A stretch of DNA of 64,000 nucleotides from Terana coerulea (taxonomy: Eukaryota; Basidiomycota; Agaricomycetes; Polyporales; Phanerochaetaceae). Below the pieces are notes generated by a model that saw nothing but the letters and a program-made list of their open reading frames with translations, was not told where the DNA came from and did no database searches. The position numbers and the translations under genes are program-made. The stretch is from positions 1-64,000 of the forward strand of contig JAKOGH010000395.1 of NCBI GenBank assembly GCA_024811115.1, written 5' to 3'. Positions 21,797 to 32,179 of the stretch are shown piece after piece; the stretch's first letter is position 1; each line of letters starts with the position of its first letter.

Positions 21797-24277
21797 ATGT
21801 ACCCAGTGCTTGACTTCATACCCTACCGCGAGATTCATCGTCTACGAAAACAACCAAGCCCCACCGTCGCCTGGCATGCCCTCTCCGACGATTCCTACTC
21901 ATTCCCCTTCGCGGTCGTCCTCGCGATGCTGGTCTTCATTCTCGTTGTCCAGCGTTGGCGGCACGTCTTCCGTGCTCCCTCGGTCCCGGCGTGGCTCAAG
22001 GATCCCCTCGGCGTTAAGTCCCAGGCGCGGCGGTTTGCGCAGCTCGGCGACCAGGCATCGCGTCTCGGTGGAGAAGTTTGTGAAGTTGGCACAACGGCAT
22101 AGGACGCTGCAGAGTCAGCTCAAGGTCCGCCGCTCTTCCTGTATGCGCATGACTCGAACTCACTCCGAGATAGGAACGCGACGAACGGCTGTACAGACAA
22201 GGTATCACGCTCGGACGCAACGGAAGAGACCTTGGAGGGCTTGCAGGCAGAGGCGGAAGAGCTCAGGGAAGAAAAGTCGCGGTTTGGCGGCGCTGCAGGC
22301 GCAGCTTAAGGTGCCTGTCTCGCCTAGTGCATTCACGAACCATACTCACACCGAAGTAGGAACGCGACGAACAGCTGTCCAGACAGGGTGTCGCCCTCGA
22401 CACGACAGCAGAGACGTTGGAGCGTCTGCAGTCAGAGGCGGATGAGCTCAGGGAAGAGAACGGACATCTGACCACTGTGGTGGACCAGCTACAGGTCGAA
22501 AAGGTACTGTTCGAGAAACGGTCGACGGACCAGTTTTATGAGCAGGCGCGGCAGCTGCGCGACTGCGAGCTGGAGCTGGAGGCCGTTAAGCAAGTAGTTG
22601 GAGCTCTGGAGGCGGACAAGGCGTCGTCTAAGGTTAGTCGTAACTTTCCACTACAAGTGAATGCCATGACTGAAATGTACGCAGGCTGCGATCGGTGGTT
22701 TGATGCGGGAAAGTGAAGTGTTGAGGCTGCGACTCAAGGAGAATGGCGTCGCGCTGACTCACGCGCGCGAGGCGAGCGGACACGCCGAGGCCGCGCTGGA
22801 AGAGGCAGTCCGTTGCAACGAGTCGCTGCTGCACCAGCTGCACGAGGAGCAAGAACAGCGTGAGTGCCAGGAGCACGAGTGGACCGTTGTTGCGGAGGCA
22901 GACCATGCCGCTGCGCTTGAGGAGCTGCGAAAGGAGAACGAGGCGCTGAGGCAGCGTCTTGCCGAAAAGGACGAGCAGCATCGTGCGCAGCAAGAGGCCT
23001 TCGCCGAGGAGGTTGCGGCTGCGAAAGCTGATCGGGAGGCAATCAAGGTACGTGAGTATATGCGTATATATGTGCCCTGCTAAGCATGATGCCAGGCTAA
23101 GCTCGAGCGCGTCTTTGACGACGCCAAGCTCAAGACTTCGGACGTGTCGCGTCTCGAGTCCCAGGCAACGCTTCACCAACGCCGTCTCGAACAAGAGCTA
23201 TCCAGCTTCCGCGAAGACCTTCACTTCGTGCACGCCGAATCCCACTACGAGCGCGAGATGTACGAAGACCAGCTCCGCTCAGCACACGCCGAGTCCAACG
23301 CTCTGCGTGACCGTTTGGTGGACGGCCTCAAGCGCTACGATGACCAGTCATCCCGCCTCGGCGCCGCACAGGCAGGGCTCCGTGACGCCAGCGAGATGCA
23401 CCACCTGCTCGAGCTGCAGCTCAAGGCAGCGCACGCAGAGAAGCAGGCTGCGGACAACCTTGAAGCGATGCTGCACACGGAACTCAAGCAGGCCGCGGAC
23501 AAGTACGACACGCTCGAGATCTCGTTCGACGTCCTCGAGGCCGCATATGGCTTTCTGGCGCGCGAGCTCGTCCGCACGGAGCACGCGCTAGAGGACGCGC
23601 TCGCTGTGCCGGAGCCCCTGGCTCGCGCACTGAACCCGCATGCAGGCCTCGTCACGCCCGACTACACCGCGGACAGTGTGGGCAGCGTGGACAGTGCGGA
23701 CGAGTCCGACTACGGCGGCAGCCAGGTGACGACGTCCGACGACGGGCGCTCGTGGCCCGCGACGCCGGCCCTCTCGCGTAGTGTGCACAGCCAGGCGTCC
23801 TCGCTCTCGTCCCTCGGCCCCGCGACGCCGCCGCTCTCTGCTCTCCGGTTCCCGCCGCTGCGTGCGATGGGGCGCGTCCCATCGAAGTTCCGTGACGAGT
23901 TCCGCGGCGACCACGACGACGATCCCGACGACGTGTTTTTGGGTCTTGGACGCTGGAGCCGCTGCCCGTCGTTCCCGATTGAATGCTTAGGTGGTGGAAA
24001 CTGGGAGATGGTGCGCAGACACTGGCATGCGAGGCCCTGGGTGGCACGCCGTCGAACGCGCCTCCCTGGAGCAACAGCGCGTCCGGCCCTACGGCGGGAT
24101 GATCGTCAAACGCGACAGGCCCAGGCCCACCGATGGATAACGAACCCTGACATGACTGGTGGACCTTATATGCATCCCTCTGCGACATTGTCGCGATATG
24201 TGCGTGCGCTCGGTACGGACGCACGAATATTGTTCACCGGGACCATGAACGTGTACCACACACTCCTTAATTGTTAA
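21797..24277 (+). CDS. Single-pass membrane coiled-coil protein, uncharacterised (frame breaks in N-terminal third)
   Basis: Not a family I recognise. From the ATG at 21797 the first exon encodes one strong hydrophobic segment (PFAVVLAMLVFILVVQRW, about residues 37-54). The rest is mostly Glu/Lys/Leu/Gln-rich heptad coiled coil, for example LERLQSEADELREEN, LEELRKENEALRQRLAEKDEQ and LELQLKAAHAEKQAADNLE. A Ser/Pro-rich acidic tail follows. Two consecutive 49-nt introns and the exons after them (starting 22174 and 22360) are tandem duplicates. Exon 22174-22310 is 137 nt and reads as coiled coil only if two bases are removed. A further frame change occurs near 22065. From 22360 to the stop the frame is clean. 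A tether or scaffold on an internal membrane is a guess from shape only. Confidence 0.6.
22125..22500 (+). repeat. Tandem duplication of an intron-exon unit
   Basis: Intron 22125-22173 and exon 22174-22310 are repeated as intron 22311-22359 and the exon from 22360. Both introns are 49 nt and share their 3' halves (...ACTC-A-C-...-TAG-GAACGCGACGAAC). Exon starts match almost base for base over about 90 nt. This indicates a local duplication within the coiled-coil gene. Confidence 0.7.
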
Positions 24278-24549
24278 CCTTTAACTGCAGTGTTGTATAT
24301 GCTTGTACTCCTGTAGTGTAATCACCTCGTATGTACACTCACTTACCTCTATTTACTATTTTCTGCCATCTGTTGACTACTCATGAAGGAGCGTTCGGAG
24401 TGTCAAGTTGATGCTGCGCCGTCTGTGCGGAACCCGAACATGGCGTCTACGTGCGTCGTTGCCATGGCGCTTCGATGAACCTTCGTAAGCTTCAGTACCA
24501 CACTGCGAGTGTTAGGTAAGTCCCGCTCCCGTATTTATGAAGCAAAATT

Positions 24550-25008
24550 ATGCTGAAGGGATCTGCGGGCCGTTTGAATGTTATGCCAGAAAGATACAGA
24601 ATGTCTTCCACAGTCGAGCTGCCCCTGGATATCATCGACCTGGTCGTCAGCAACGTTAATATTAATCTGCGTCCACCAAAGGAAAGGAAGGAAAGCTGGG
24701 CCACCTCATGGGTAGAGCGAAAAAATGACCTGAATTCCTGTTCCCTGGTGTCACGCATATGGAACGCAGGCGCGCAGCGGCACCTCTTCTCGAGACGTCA
24801 AGATCACTGGGGGGCGGGAAGACTTCCGCATTCGGGCGGTTATCTTGTGGCGTGCGAAAGCTGGCAGCCATGTCACGGCCGTTTTGACGCTCTCTTCTGT
24901 TTCGACTTCCACCACGCTGTTCAGATCTCGCAAGGCTCTCATGCTGCATGTTTGACTTTCTCAACAAATGCTCAAGCTGAAGCTCCATGTATCTGCCCAT
25001 GCCCTTGA
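24550..25008 (+). pseudogene. Truncated F-box-like relic
   Basis: The frame starting at 24550 contains LPLDIIDLVVSNVNINLRPP, then NDLNSCSLVSRIWN and RHLF. This is the same F-box pattern as the relic at 12302-13889. Directly after HLF the expected R-D-V-K-I appears only in another frame (one extra T), and no leucine-rich body follows. It is short and frame-shifted, so probably a decayed fragment. Confidence 0.55.
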
Positions 25009-25428
25009 TCTGTGGCATCTGTCTACGTTAAACCTTAACTAGTACCTGACAACCGTCGAAAACAGCTGGTTACAATCTTGTCCAGATCCTTCCCTTAGTA
25101 TACGGTCAGTCAGAATATGTTGTTAGTTGCTGTTGAGCATGTCACTGACATCCTATGCTGCCATTGTCAGATATTGGTGATACGTATCTCTGTGGACGTT
25201 GGCCGGCGGATTCATATATCTTAGGTCCCGTCATGGCGGCCGTTCCTACGTTCATTTTCGCCCACTCCTGGTGAGCCCGACTGCGATAGTGCTACAGCAT
25301 TGAATGCTCAGCGGTGATTTGACTTAGTGATTGTCTCCGCTTCAGTCTTCTGTCGTATGTGCCTTTATTCTCAGATTTGTCCGGTTGCTCACAATGCACT
25401 GGCATTCAGGCAACCAAGTTGCAGGAAC
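25009..25428. other. Intergenic
   Basis: About 420 bp before the DUF6533 gene. It may contain an additional upstream exon of that gene, but I cannot support one. Confidence 0.4.
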
Positions 25429-26933
25429 ATGAGTTCTTATGTGGAGGTGGCGGCAACGAGTATGTACATTTCTATTCATGTTTGTCTGATCCTTATGTTG
25501 AATACCACCCAAAACAGCACTACTGTGTTACGACTGGGTCGTGACATTGGGTGACGAGATCGACTACATCTGGCGCTGGAAGTTTTCCCAGATCTCGCTG
25601 TTGTTCATCGTGAACCGATATTCAACGCTGGTGAACCGCTGTGTCAGGCTGGTGGCACTCAGCTCCTGGCTATTGCGGCCACCAGCGCCGACGGATCAGG
25701 TGCGTTGGAAGACGGCCACTCGTTTGCTATCTTTAATCGACGTCATCTACAGATGTGCGCAATATCTACAACCAATGATATCCCTGGAAAACTAACTTGG
25801 ACGCGGAACAGTTGTAATGGTATTTGGAGATTCAGTGAAGCCTGCACGATATTCACGCATATTGCCATGGCCGGTAAGGCTCTCCATTATCACTGTATGA
25901 TAGACACTCATTTCACGGTATCATAGTATTCGCGGCGGCGCGAATATATGCGATATACGGAAAGTGTCGCCGGACGCTGCTGGCCGTATTGCTGGTAGGC
26001 GCAGTCAGCACGGCTATCAACGTTGTAAGCTCCTGAGTAGAACTATCATCACATCTGCTTATGGCGTGGTAGTACTACGACTGGACAATCAACATCCAAG
26101 CGCAGTCTCCGCCATCAACCGGGTGTACTCAGACGAGCTCACTGGGAGTTTCGGCGGGCCAAAGCGTTCTGTGAGATACTCTTCAAATGTCATGTTTGAG
26201 ACTCTGACCAGCGTTTACTGTAGCTGTACGTCCGAGTCAGCACATTACTACATCTTCCCACCTAACTAAGGGCGTCTCTAGTCATATTTAGCAGCATGCT
26301 TACCTTTCTAGTGGAGGCTACCGTCCTCTCATTGACCTGGATCAAGACTGCGCACGTGCGGCTTATGTGGCGTCAAAAGCCGTTCAGGGGTAGCTACGTG
26401 GCACTGCTGTGGAGAGATGGTACGTTCGGACTATCAAACTGTGTCTATACTGACACCTCTTTGCTGTCTAGGTGTCATGTATGCATCGTGCGTCATCCGT
26501 GGTTGGACCCCATGGCATTTGTGCACACTGATGATTGGCTGCTAGCGTAACCCTCGTGCTGGCCAGTCTCAACATACTGTCAATATATAAACAGGTTAGG
26601 CAGAAATGCCCGCGTGCTTGGAATGAGGTTGCTAATGTCGGGATACCAGCCTCTGAGTGACATCCCAGCCATTACAGACGTGTAGGTCTCCATTTGTTTA
26701 TCGGACCACTACATGTTGCTTATCGGCAGCTTAGACTCTTCTCCGTATCGCTGTCGCACTTCATGCTTCATCTGAGAGCGATGGATCGCTCGATTCGCTC
26801 AGTCTCTACCTCTCCCAGTCTCTCTTTGAGCTCCGATGTTATATTTGTCCGTCGCCACAGTGGACAGGACCAAACTTCACGAATGGAAGTGGTTCTGAAG
26901 TCTGGAAACTTACCGTCGTACATTGGGATATAG
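25429..26933 (+). CDS. DUF6533 multi-pass membrane protein
   Basis: A member of a large, functionally uncharacterised Agaricomycete family with about seven helices. The DUF6533 signature YDWVVTLGDEIDYIWRWKFS, followed by LLFIVNRY, is complete when exon 1 (MSSYVEVAAT) is spliced at 25459. Subsequent exons give VFAAARIYAIYGKCRRTLLAV, YYDWTINIQ, FLVEATVLSLTWIKTAHV, VTLVLASLNILSIY and LSHFMLHLRAMDRS, all in frame. The frame requires a 14-nt exon (26212-26225) and a 16-nt exon (26472-26487). The stop at 26931 lies directly before a strong donor (GTGAGC), so a longer isoform is possible. Many family members have a Ser-rich C-terminus like this one. Function unknown; it may be receptor-like. Confidence 0.8.
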
Positions 26934-27787
26934 GTGAGCTCTATCATCTAAAGTCATCAGTCGTCACTTTCCAGTTGGTGACCATACTTGCAGGGGTATC
27001 AGGACCTGACCTTGAGTCCATTGTATATTTCTCTCACGGGTCACATGTGTATGATTGGCTGTTCATTTCTTCGTCGCAAGCTCTCACTGGCAGCGCCCAA
27101 CGCCACATACGAACGTTGACTTTGTGCTGCGAGCAGTGCTACATTATTACCTCTGGATGTAAGAGCATATCGCGGCTGAGCGTAAGCGCAACATGCATCG
27201 AAAACACCGTAGCAGAAACTAACGGGCTCAATCTGTTGCGTAACCCGTGCTGATATCTCTCGCGTTTACTCTCCATCTAGATCTCCTCTCGAGTCGGTCG
27301 AGTCTCGCCGTCTTCGTTCTCCTCCAGGTCGGGCGTAACTCCGACTTTCGCCGTCTCAGTGCCTTCCTCACGCGGATTGGCGTTGTGCGAAGAGTTCTGG
27401 TCCCAGCCCTAACCGCTCTCCACCATCCATCTTGATTCCTGTCGCTGACATGTCTCGACATCGATACGGGGCCCGTCATCCGATTGCTCACGTTGGAGCT
27501 CGAGCGTTGCAGCCTCCCAAACATCTCGAACTGCCCTATCTTGCCGGCCTGGGATTGTCTCCGCAGACTCCGCTATGCTGAGACTCTCCTTGTCACGTTG
27601 CCTCCACTCGACGAGTGTCTGGCTTGGCCATCCTGTTGACCCAAAGGCTGACGCAAAAGGCCTGACTATCTGCTGGATGTGGATGAAGATCTTCCTCACA
27701 GGAATGAGTGCTCTCTTGCACCTCAGTGTCCACAGAATGCTCAGTGTTTGTGTCTGAAGCATCAGTGCTTGTGGCATCATCCTCCAT
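26934..27787. other. Intergenic, convergent
   Basis: About 850 bp between the DUF6533 and DUF6535 stops. A minus-strand open frame at 27409-27810 could be a C-terminal extension of the DUF6535 gene in another frame, but no good splice joins them, so I leave it unassigned. Confidence 0.4.
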
Positions 27788-28817
27788 TTAGAGGTCGGAG
27801 TACTTTGCAATCATGGTCTTATATAGGTCTCGGCAGTACATCGGAGCATGGTGAAGTGTGTCTGCAAGTAGGACGAAGACCCAGGCGGTCGGTGACTTGT
27901 AGGGACACCGTCTGCGAAAGACGGGAAGGACAGTGATGGTTGACACGATTCCGAGAAACAGGACAACAAAGACTGTGATGATAATCGCCACCGTAGTGTT
28001 CAGGGTCCATAGCAGGAGTGCGACGCCTGTGAGGAATAGGACCATGCCAAGTTCGAGAAGCGCCGGGACGGAGTTGATGGTTGCACTGACATTCCAGTCC
28101 TCCCAAGCCTCGAAACGAAGCTGCCGTATGATGACGTTCTCCCGGGGAGCGCCAGTGGGTACATCCCAACGCTTATATTCACGCAACCACTGCTTCGCGA
28201 CGATGCCGAGGAACGCAGCTGCGAGGCTGAAGATGAGACTGAGGAAGAACAGGACGTTGATTGAGATGACAGAGGCGGAAGGGAGAGAGGGGAGCGGGTT
28301 AAGCAGGGATGTGAGCGTGGGATTCATGGCGGCGGTGGCCGTAGCGCGGAGCTGAGGAGAAATGCCGAATGCGAGGAGCTGGTTTGTCACAGCAGTGTCC
28401 GGGGTATCGTCTTGTAGCATAGGATACGTTGCAACAACGAAGGCCGTGGCAATGGCGGAGAACAAACTAGCCTGCATGGATCCCCAGGGGGTTCTGAGCA
28501 AGAATCGGGACTTCAGTAAAGTGAGCAGAAAGGCGATGAACACTCACAAAGACTAATAAAGTGTCAATGACATCGGCAAAATCCTGGATCCAGCTTGAGT
28601 CGTGCTTGAAGAGATAGTCCTGTAGACCGGACCATCCGGACGGATTCTCCGGCATGTTCTTACGAATGAACTCCTCAAATGAGGGCCAGCGGGCAGACCA
28701 TTCCTTGTCCGAAACCTGTAGTGCAAAATGTCCACGACGTGAGATTTAAGTTATGGGAACAGAGAGGCGCAAACATACGGAGAAGGAAGGGTTTGAAGGC
28801 GGGGCCGGGTCAGGCAT
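27788..28817 (-). CDS. DUF6535 membrane protein
   Basis: Belongs to a basidiomycete family of unknown function. The short first exon starts at 28817 (MPDPAPPSNPSFS). The second gives WSARWPSFEEFIRKNMPENP, then a loop ending FADVIDTLLVF. The third carries SLFSAIATAFVVATYPMLQ, LFFLSLIFSLAAAFLGIVAKQW (the family KQW-x-REY element), and two more helices (LLELGMVLFLTGVALLLWTL; IIITVFVVLFLGIVSTITV). The usual four-helix DUF6535 domain is therefore complete. The stop at 27788 comes soon after the last helix; many relatives have long extra C-termini, so this may be a short form or be cut off by an indel. Confidence 0.82.
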
Positions 28818-29877
28818 GCCGAGAGATATTGTTTACGGTATGTGATAACGAGCTTGATGTCGCGAGTGCGTAGCAGAGCGGCAGTTGCAGAGGTGGTTGT
28901 AAAGAGTCAAGGAAGCAGTCGGTCGTCCTCGTCAAAGGCGGCGGCGAACAGTGAACACGTTCTTGCCATGACCCCGCGTCTCCCTACACTTCGTTTCCAC
29001 GCTATCCAAGCGACAGAAGCCCAAGCTTCGTTCGCAATCCGAGTCGGCAGAAGATGCCCTGATGGAGACCTGCTGGGACCGTCCGTAAACTTGATCAGCT
29101 AGGCACCGGTCGAGCTGGGGGGACATTTGCAAGTCCAAGTGGTTCCTGCACATAGGACAGTAATATGATTTTTGAGAACCCGGAAAACGGCAGTCAGCGA
29201 GTGCGACGGGATAGACAGATGTTCACCCTCACCGCTAGGGCAACTCCGTATAGTTCTACTTGCCTTGTCCTCTAAGCGTGCCACGGATAAGAAGACCTTT
29301 GGTGACGGAACGGAAGCCAGTAGAACATCGCCATGCGTTCGACGCCCCACGCACATCCTCTCAGCGAAGTTTCACGAGAATGCGCTGTGACAGTGGCTAC
29401 CAGTGGACAGAACCGTATGAGTCATCTGAGAGCGTTCACGGCGACGTCGAACTGAGCTGGCGGTCGCAGTTGGGAGGTCGGCTTCTCTTAGAATAGACAT
29501 TGAAAAGCCGACCGTAGAAACGATTGTCGTTGCGTGTCGGGTCTTTTCAGCATGACGGGCACATATCAAGGTGGGACAAACCAAATGCACATGAGCTGAA
29601 GCCTTTCATTGACGGCGATCATTATGCTATTCATTGACTCGTATCCTGAGGGGTGTAGTAAGCCCCCGCAGTGATGAAAGCAGTTTAGACGTACTTACCG
29701 TTGCCCTCGTACTCATCAGCCAGGCTCCAATGAAGCAGCCCGACAACGGTAGTAAGCTCAAGGGCACATCGAGGGACAAAACACTGAAAGGCTACAATAC
29801 AAAAACAGATATCATAGAGAAATATGCCAAATGCGTTTTCCCTCGAGCATAGCACCAGTGAGTAGCTACGGGAACGA
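28818..29877. other. Intergenic
   Basis: About 1.06 kb upstream of DUF6535 and downstream of SLU7. Open frames on both strands lack domains. Nothing else seen. Confidence 0.45.
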
Positions 29878-31812
29878 TTACAGGTCCTCGTCCACATAGT
29901 TGGCCATAGGATCTTCGGTCATGCGCCTGTTCATCCTGTAGGCCTCTAGCAGAAAACCGTTGAGCGCTTGTGACACTAACGCATGCTGAAGATACGTACC
30001 AAGTTCCTCCTCCGTAACCTCATGGCTGTCCGAGGGCTTCTTCTTCTTCCCACTTCCCCACTCATAGGCATCGTCCTCTTTGTCCGCTCTCGCTTTCCGT
30101 TTTCGCTCTGCCTGGATCGCATCTGCCAGCCGATTCTCGTCTAGGCTGACCTCGCCTTCTCCGAGTCTTCGTTTGGAGAACAGGTTTTCGGCTTTGCGAC
30201 GGCGGTCATCGACGGTCTCGGTCGTGGATGACGATGCTTCCGGTTGCTCAGAAGGCTGTGACGCAGGGGCAGATGATGAGGGAACGGCGGAGGTAGATGC
30301 GAGGAGGTTTTGAGCGCTCGAAGCTTGTGCAGCTTCGATACCAGCGTCACCAGTGCAGTAGGAGACATGGACGGTGGAATGACAGCAGGCGTAACCCCAC
30401 TGCCCAGAGGCGGCGTCGTAGAAGGAGCCCCACACAGCAGTGTGGTTGTTGATGTACACTAAACGGGGTCAGCTGGCTGGTAGATGATCAGGTGAAGCTA
30501 CTCACCATCTTCTGCATACTTTGACCTCGTTTTCGTCCTCTCGCGGCCTTTCACAACCTGACCCGTCCTTGAGAATTCGACGTACTCTTCGGTTTGGCCT
30601 TGAAGCAGCTCCTTTGGGGCCTTCTGGAGGTATTCCTCACCGCCATACCTGGCTAGGATGCTGACCTTGCTCGTATCTTTCATCTGCTCCTTGGCCTTCT
30701 GGTATTGCCGGTGCAGAAGTTGGCCCTCCGTTGGGTTCGAGGTGACATGAACATCGTTGCCTCCAGCAGCAGCGCCCCAGGCAAATAGCTGGAGCTTCTG
30801 AACGTCTGTGGCCTCACCGGAGTATCGTAGGAAGTTCTCCCCGCAAAGCGGGCCTCTTCCGGTGGGACGTTCTTCAACGGGTTGTCACGCATGGAACGAG
30901 TCTTCGGATCGTAGTACGCGGACTCCGGGTCCAAGTTGATGAGGTACTTCGCGGTATCTTCTCGTATACGCAGGTTGCGCACGGTGATACGGGTCTTCGT
31001 GTCCAGCTTCTGGCCGACAGCATCCGCCGACTCTGCGTACTTGTCCGCATCCTCGTCCTCCTCATCACTGCTCCCAAAGTCATCGTCCCTCTTATCCCCT
31101 TCCGCCTTCTCCTTGCCTGCCTTTGCAACCTTCCGCACGGCAGCAAGATCTGTCGTCGTCTGCTTGTCAATCTCCTCCTCCCGTAGCTTCTGTCGAGCCG
31201 CCTCCACTGCTTGGTACTCGTCATATAGCTTCTTGTGTTCAGAGGGATCGTAGCCGTTCCACCTGTCTCTCTTCGCATCATAGCCGGTGGCAACATCTTG
31301 GATGACCTCGTCCGGGGCAATGTCCTTCCCCGAGAACTTCGCTCCTCGCTTCCTAGGGCGTTCCAGACAGTCTTGTTTCTTGTGGGTAATGGCACCACAG
31401 TTCTCGCAGGCTCCTTTACGATACTTCTTGGCCGCGGGTCCGGCTTTGGCACCTCGGTCGTACCAGTTATCAAGCTTGTCGGCGGAACGGTCGTACTCCG
31501 GGATACGTTGGTGCGACAGTGAAGGAGCGCCAGTGTCGAGATACCATGGAGCCTGAGCAATGTATTCTGTATGGTAACATCAGTGCATGCCTCTGACCGC
31601 CGTAATGAGGGGCATACGAGGTATGTGAGGATTGATAACATGACCCTCCTCGTCTACCGCGGCAGGAGCGGTACCAGCCTTCCGAGCTGCGTCAAGATCC
31701 TTCTGCCTGCGAAACTCCTCCCTCGAGAGCTTTCCTGTAGCTGTTTCAACATTTCAGTGAACAAGTCAAACCAGTTGAAGGAGAAGATGGGCGAACCTGA
31801 AGCAGAGGCCAT
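29878..31812 (-). CDS. SLU7: Pre-mRNA splicing factor SLU7 (frame break at 30838-30841)
   Basis: Second-step splicing factor that helps fix 3' splice-site choice in the spliceosome. Start at 31812 (MASAS), then [20 protein letters not shown] and [13 protein letters not shown] across two introns. The CCHC zinc knuckle [14 protein letters not shown] (CX2CX4HX4C) is intact. Further conserved stretches are [83 protein letters not shown] and a Lys-rich tail ending NYVDEDL. After EEARFAG the expected E-N-F-L-R-Y-S-G continues only if one more C is present in the C4 run at 30838-30841 (plus strand). The gene is otherwise complete and essential in yeast, so this is probably an assembly indel. Confidence 0.9.
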
Positions 31813-31917
31813 GACAGTCGACGAATGAGTGAAGCAACCACGTAAGCGCCCTTGTATGGCTCTCTGACTGCACACTGGTGACTGCACAGTGCAGATGGTA
31901 AAAGATGACAAAACAGT

Positions 31918-32010
31918 TGACAGTGACGAGATTCGAACTCGCGCGGGAAACCCATCACGGATTGGATTCAGTACCTAAACGTGACGCCGTAACCACTTGG
32001 CTACACTGCC
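31918..32010 (-). tRNA. tRNA-Leu(UAG) with intron
   Basis: On the minus strand a full cloverleaf folds. The acceptor GGCAGTG pairs with CACTGTC and the discriminator is A. The D stem is GCC/GGC. The anticodon stem TCACG/CGTGA encloses a loop with anticodon TAG, interrupted by about 13 nt starting one base 3' of the anticodon. The type-II variable arm is GGG-TTT-CCC and the T stem is GCGAG/CTCGT around TTCGAAT. The long variable arm and anticodon identify leucine (codon CUA). It lies between two splicing-factor genes. Confidence 0.9.
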
Positions 32011-32179
32011 TTACTAAGACATGTCTACATTACATAATGAGCAGTAATCAACTCTGCTGTCCTCATTGCGTTCTTGCAATTGCCTCTTGAAAGCTTGAAC
32101 GCTCGCCTGCTCTCTGCCACCACTTCATTCCTGCAGATATTCACAGTTGTGCCCCTTCGATATAGACATCACCAGTAGT

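Noticed and set aside
27409..27810. C-terminal extension of DUF6535
   Set aside because: Different frame from the domain and no convincing splice joins them.
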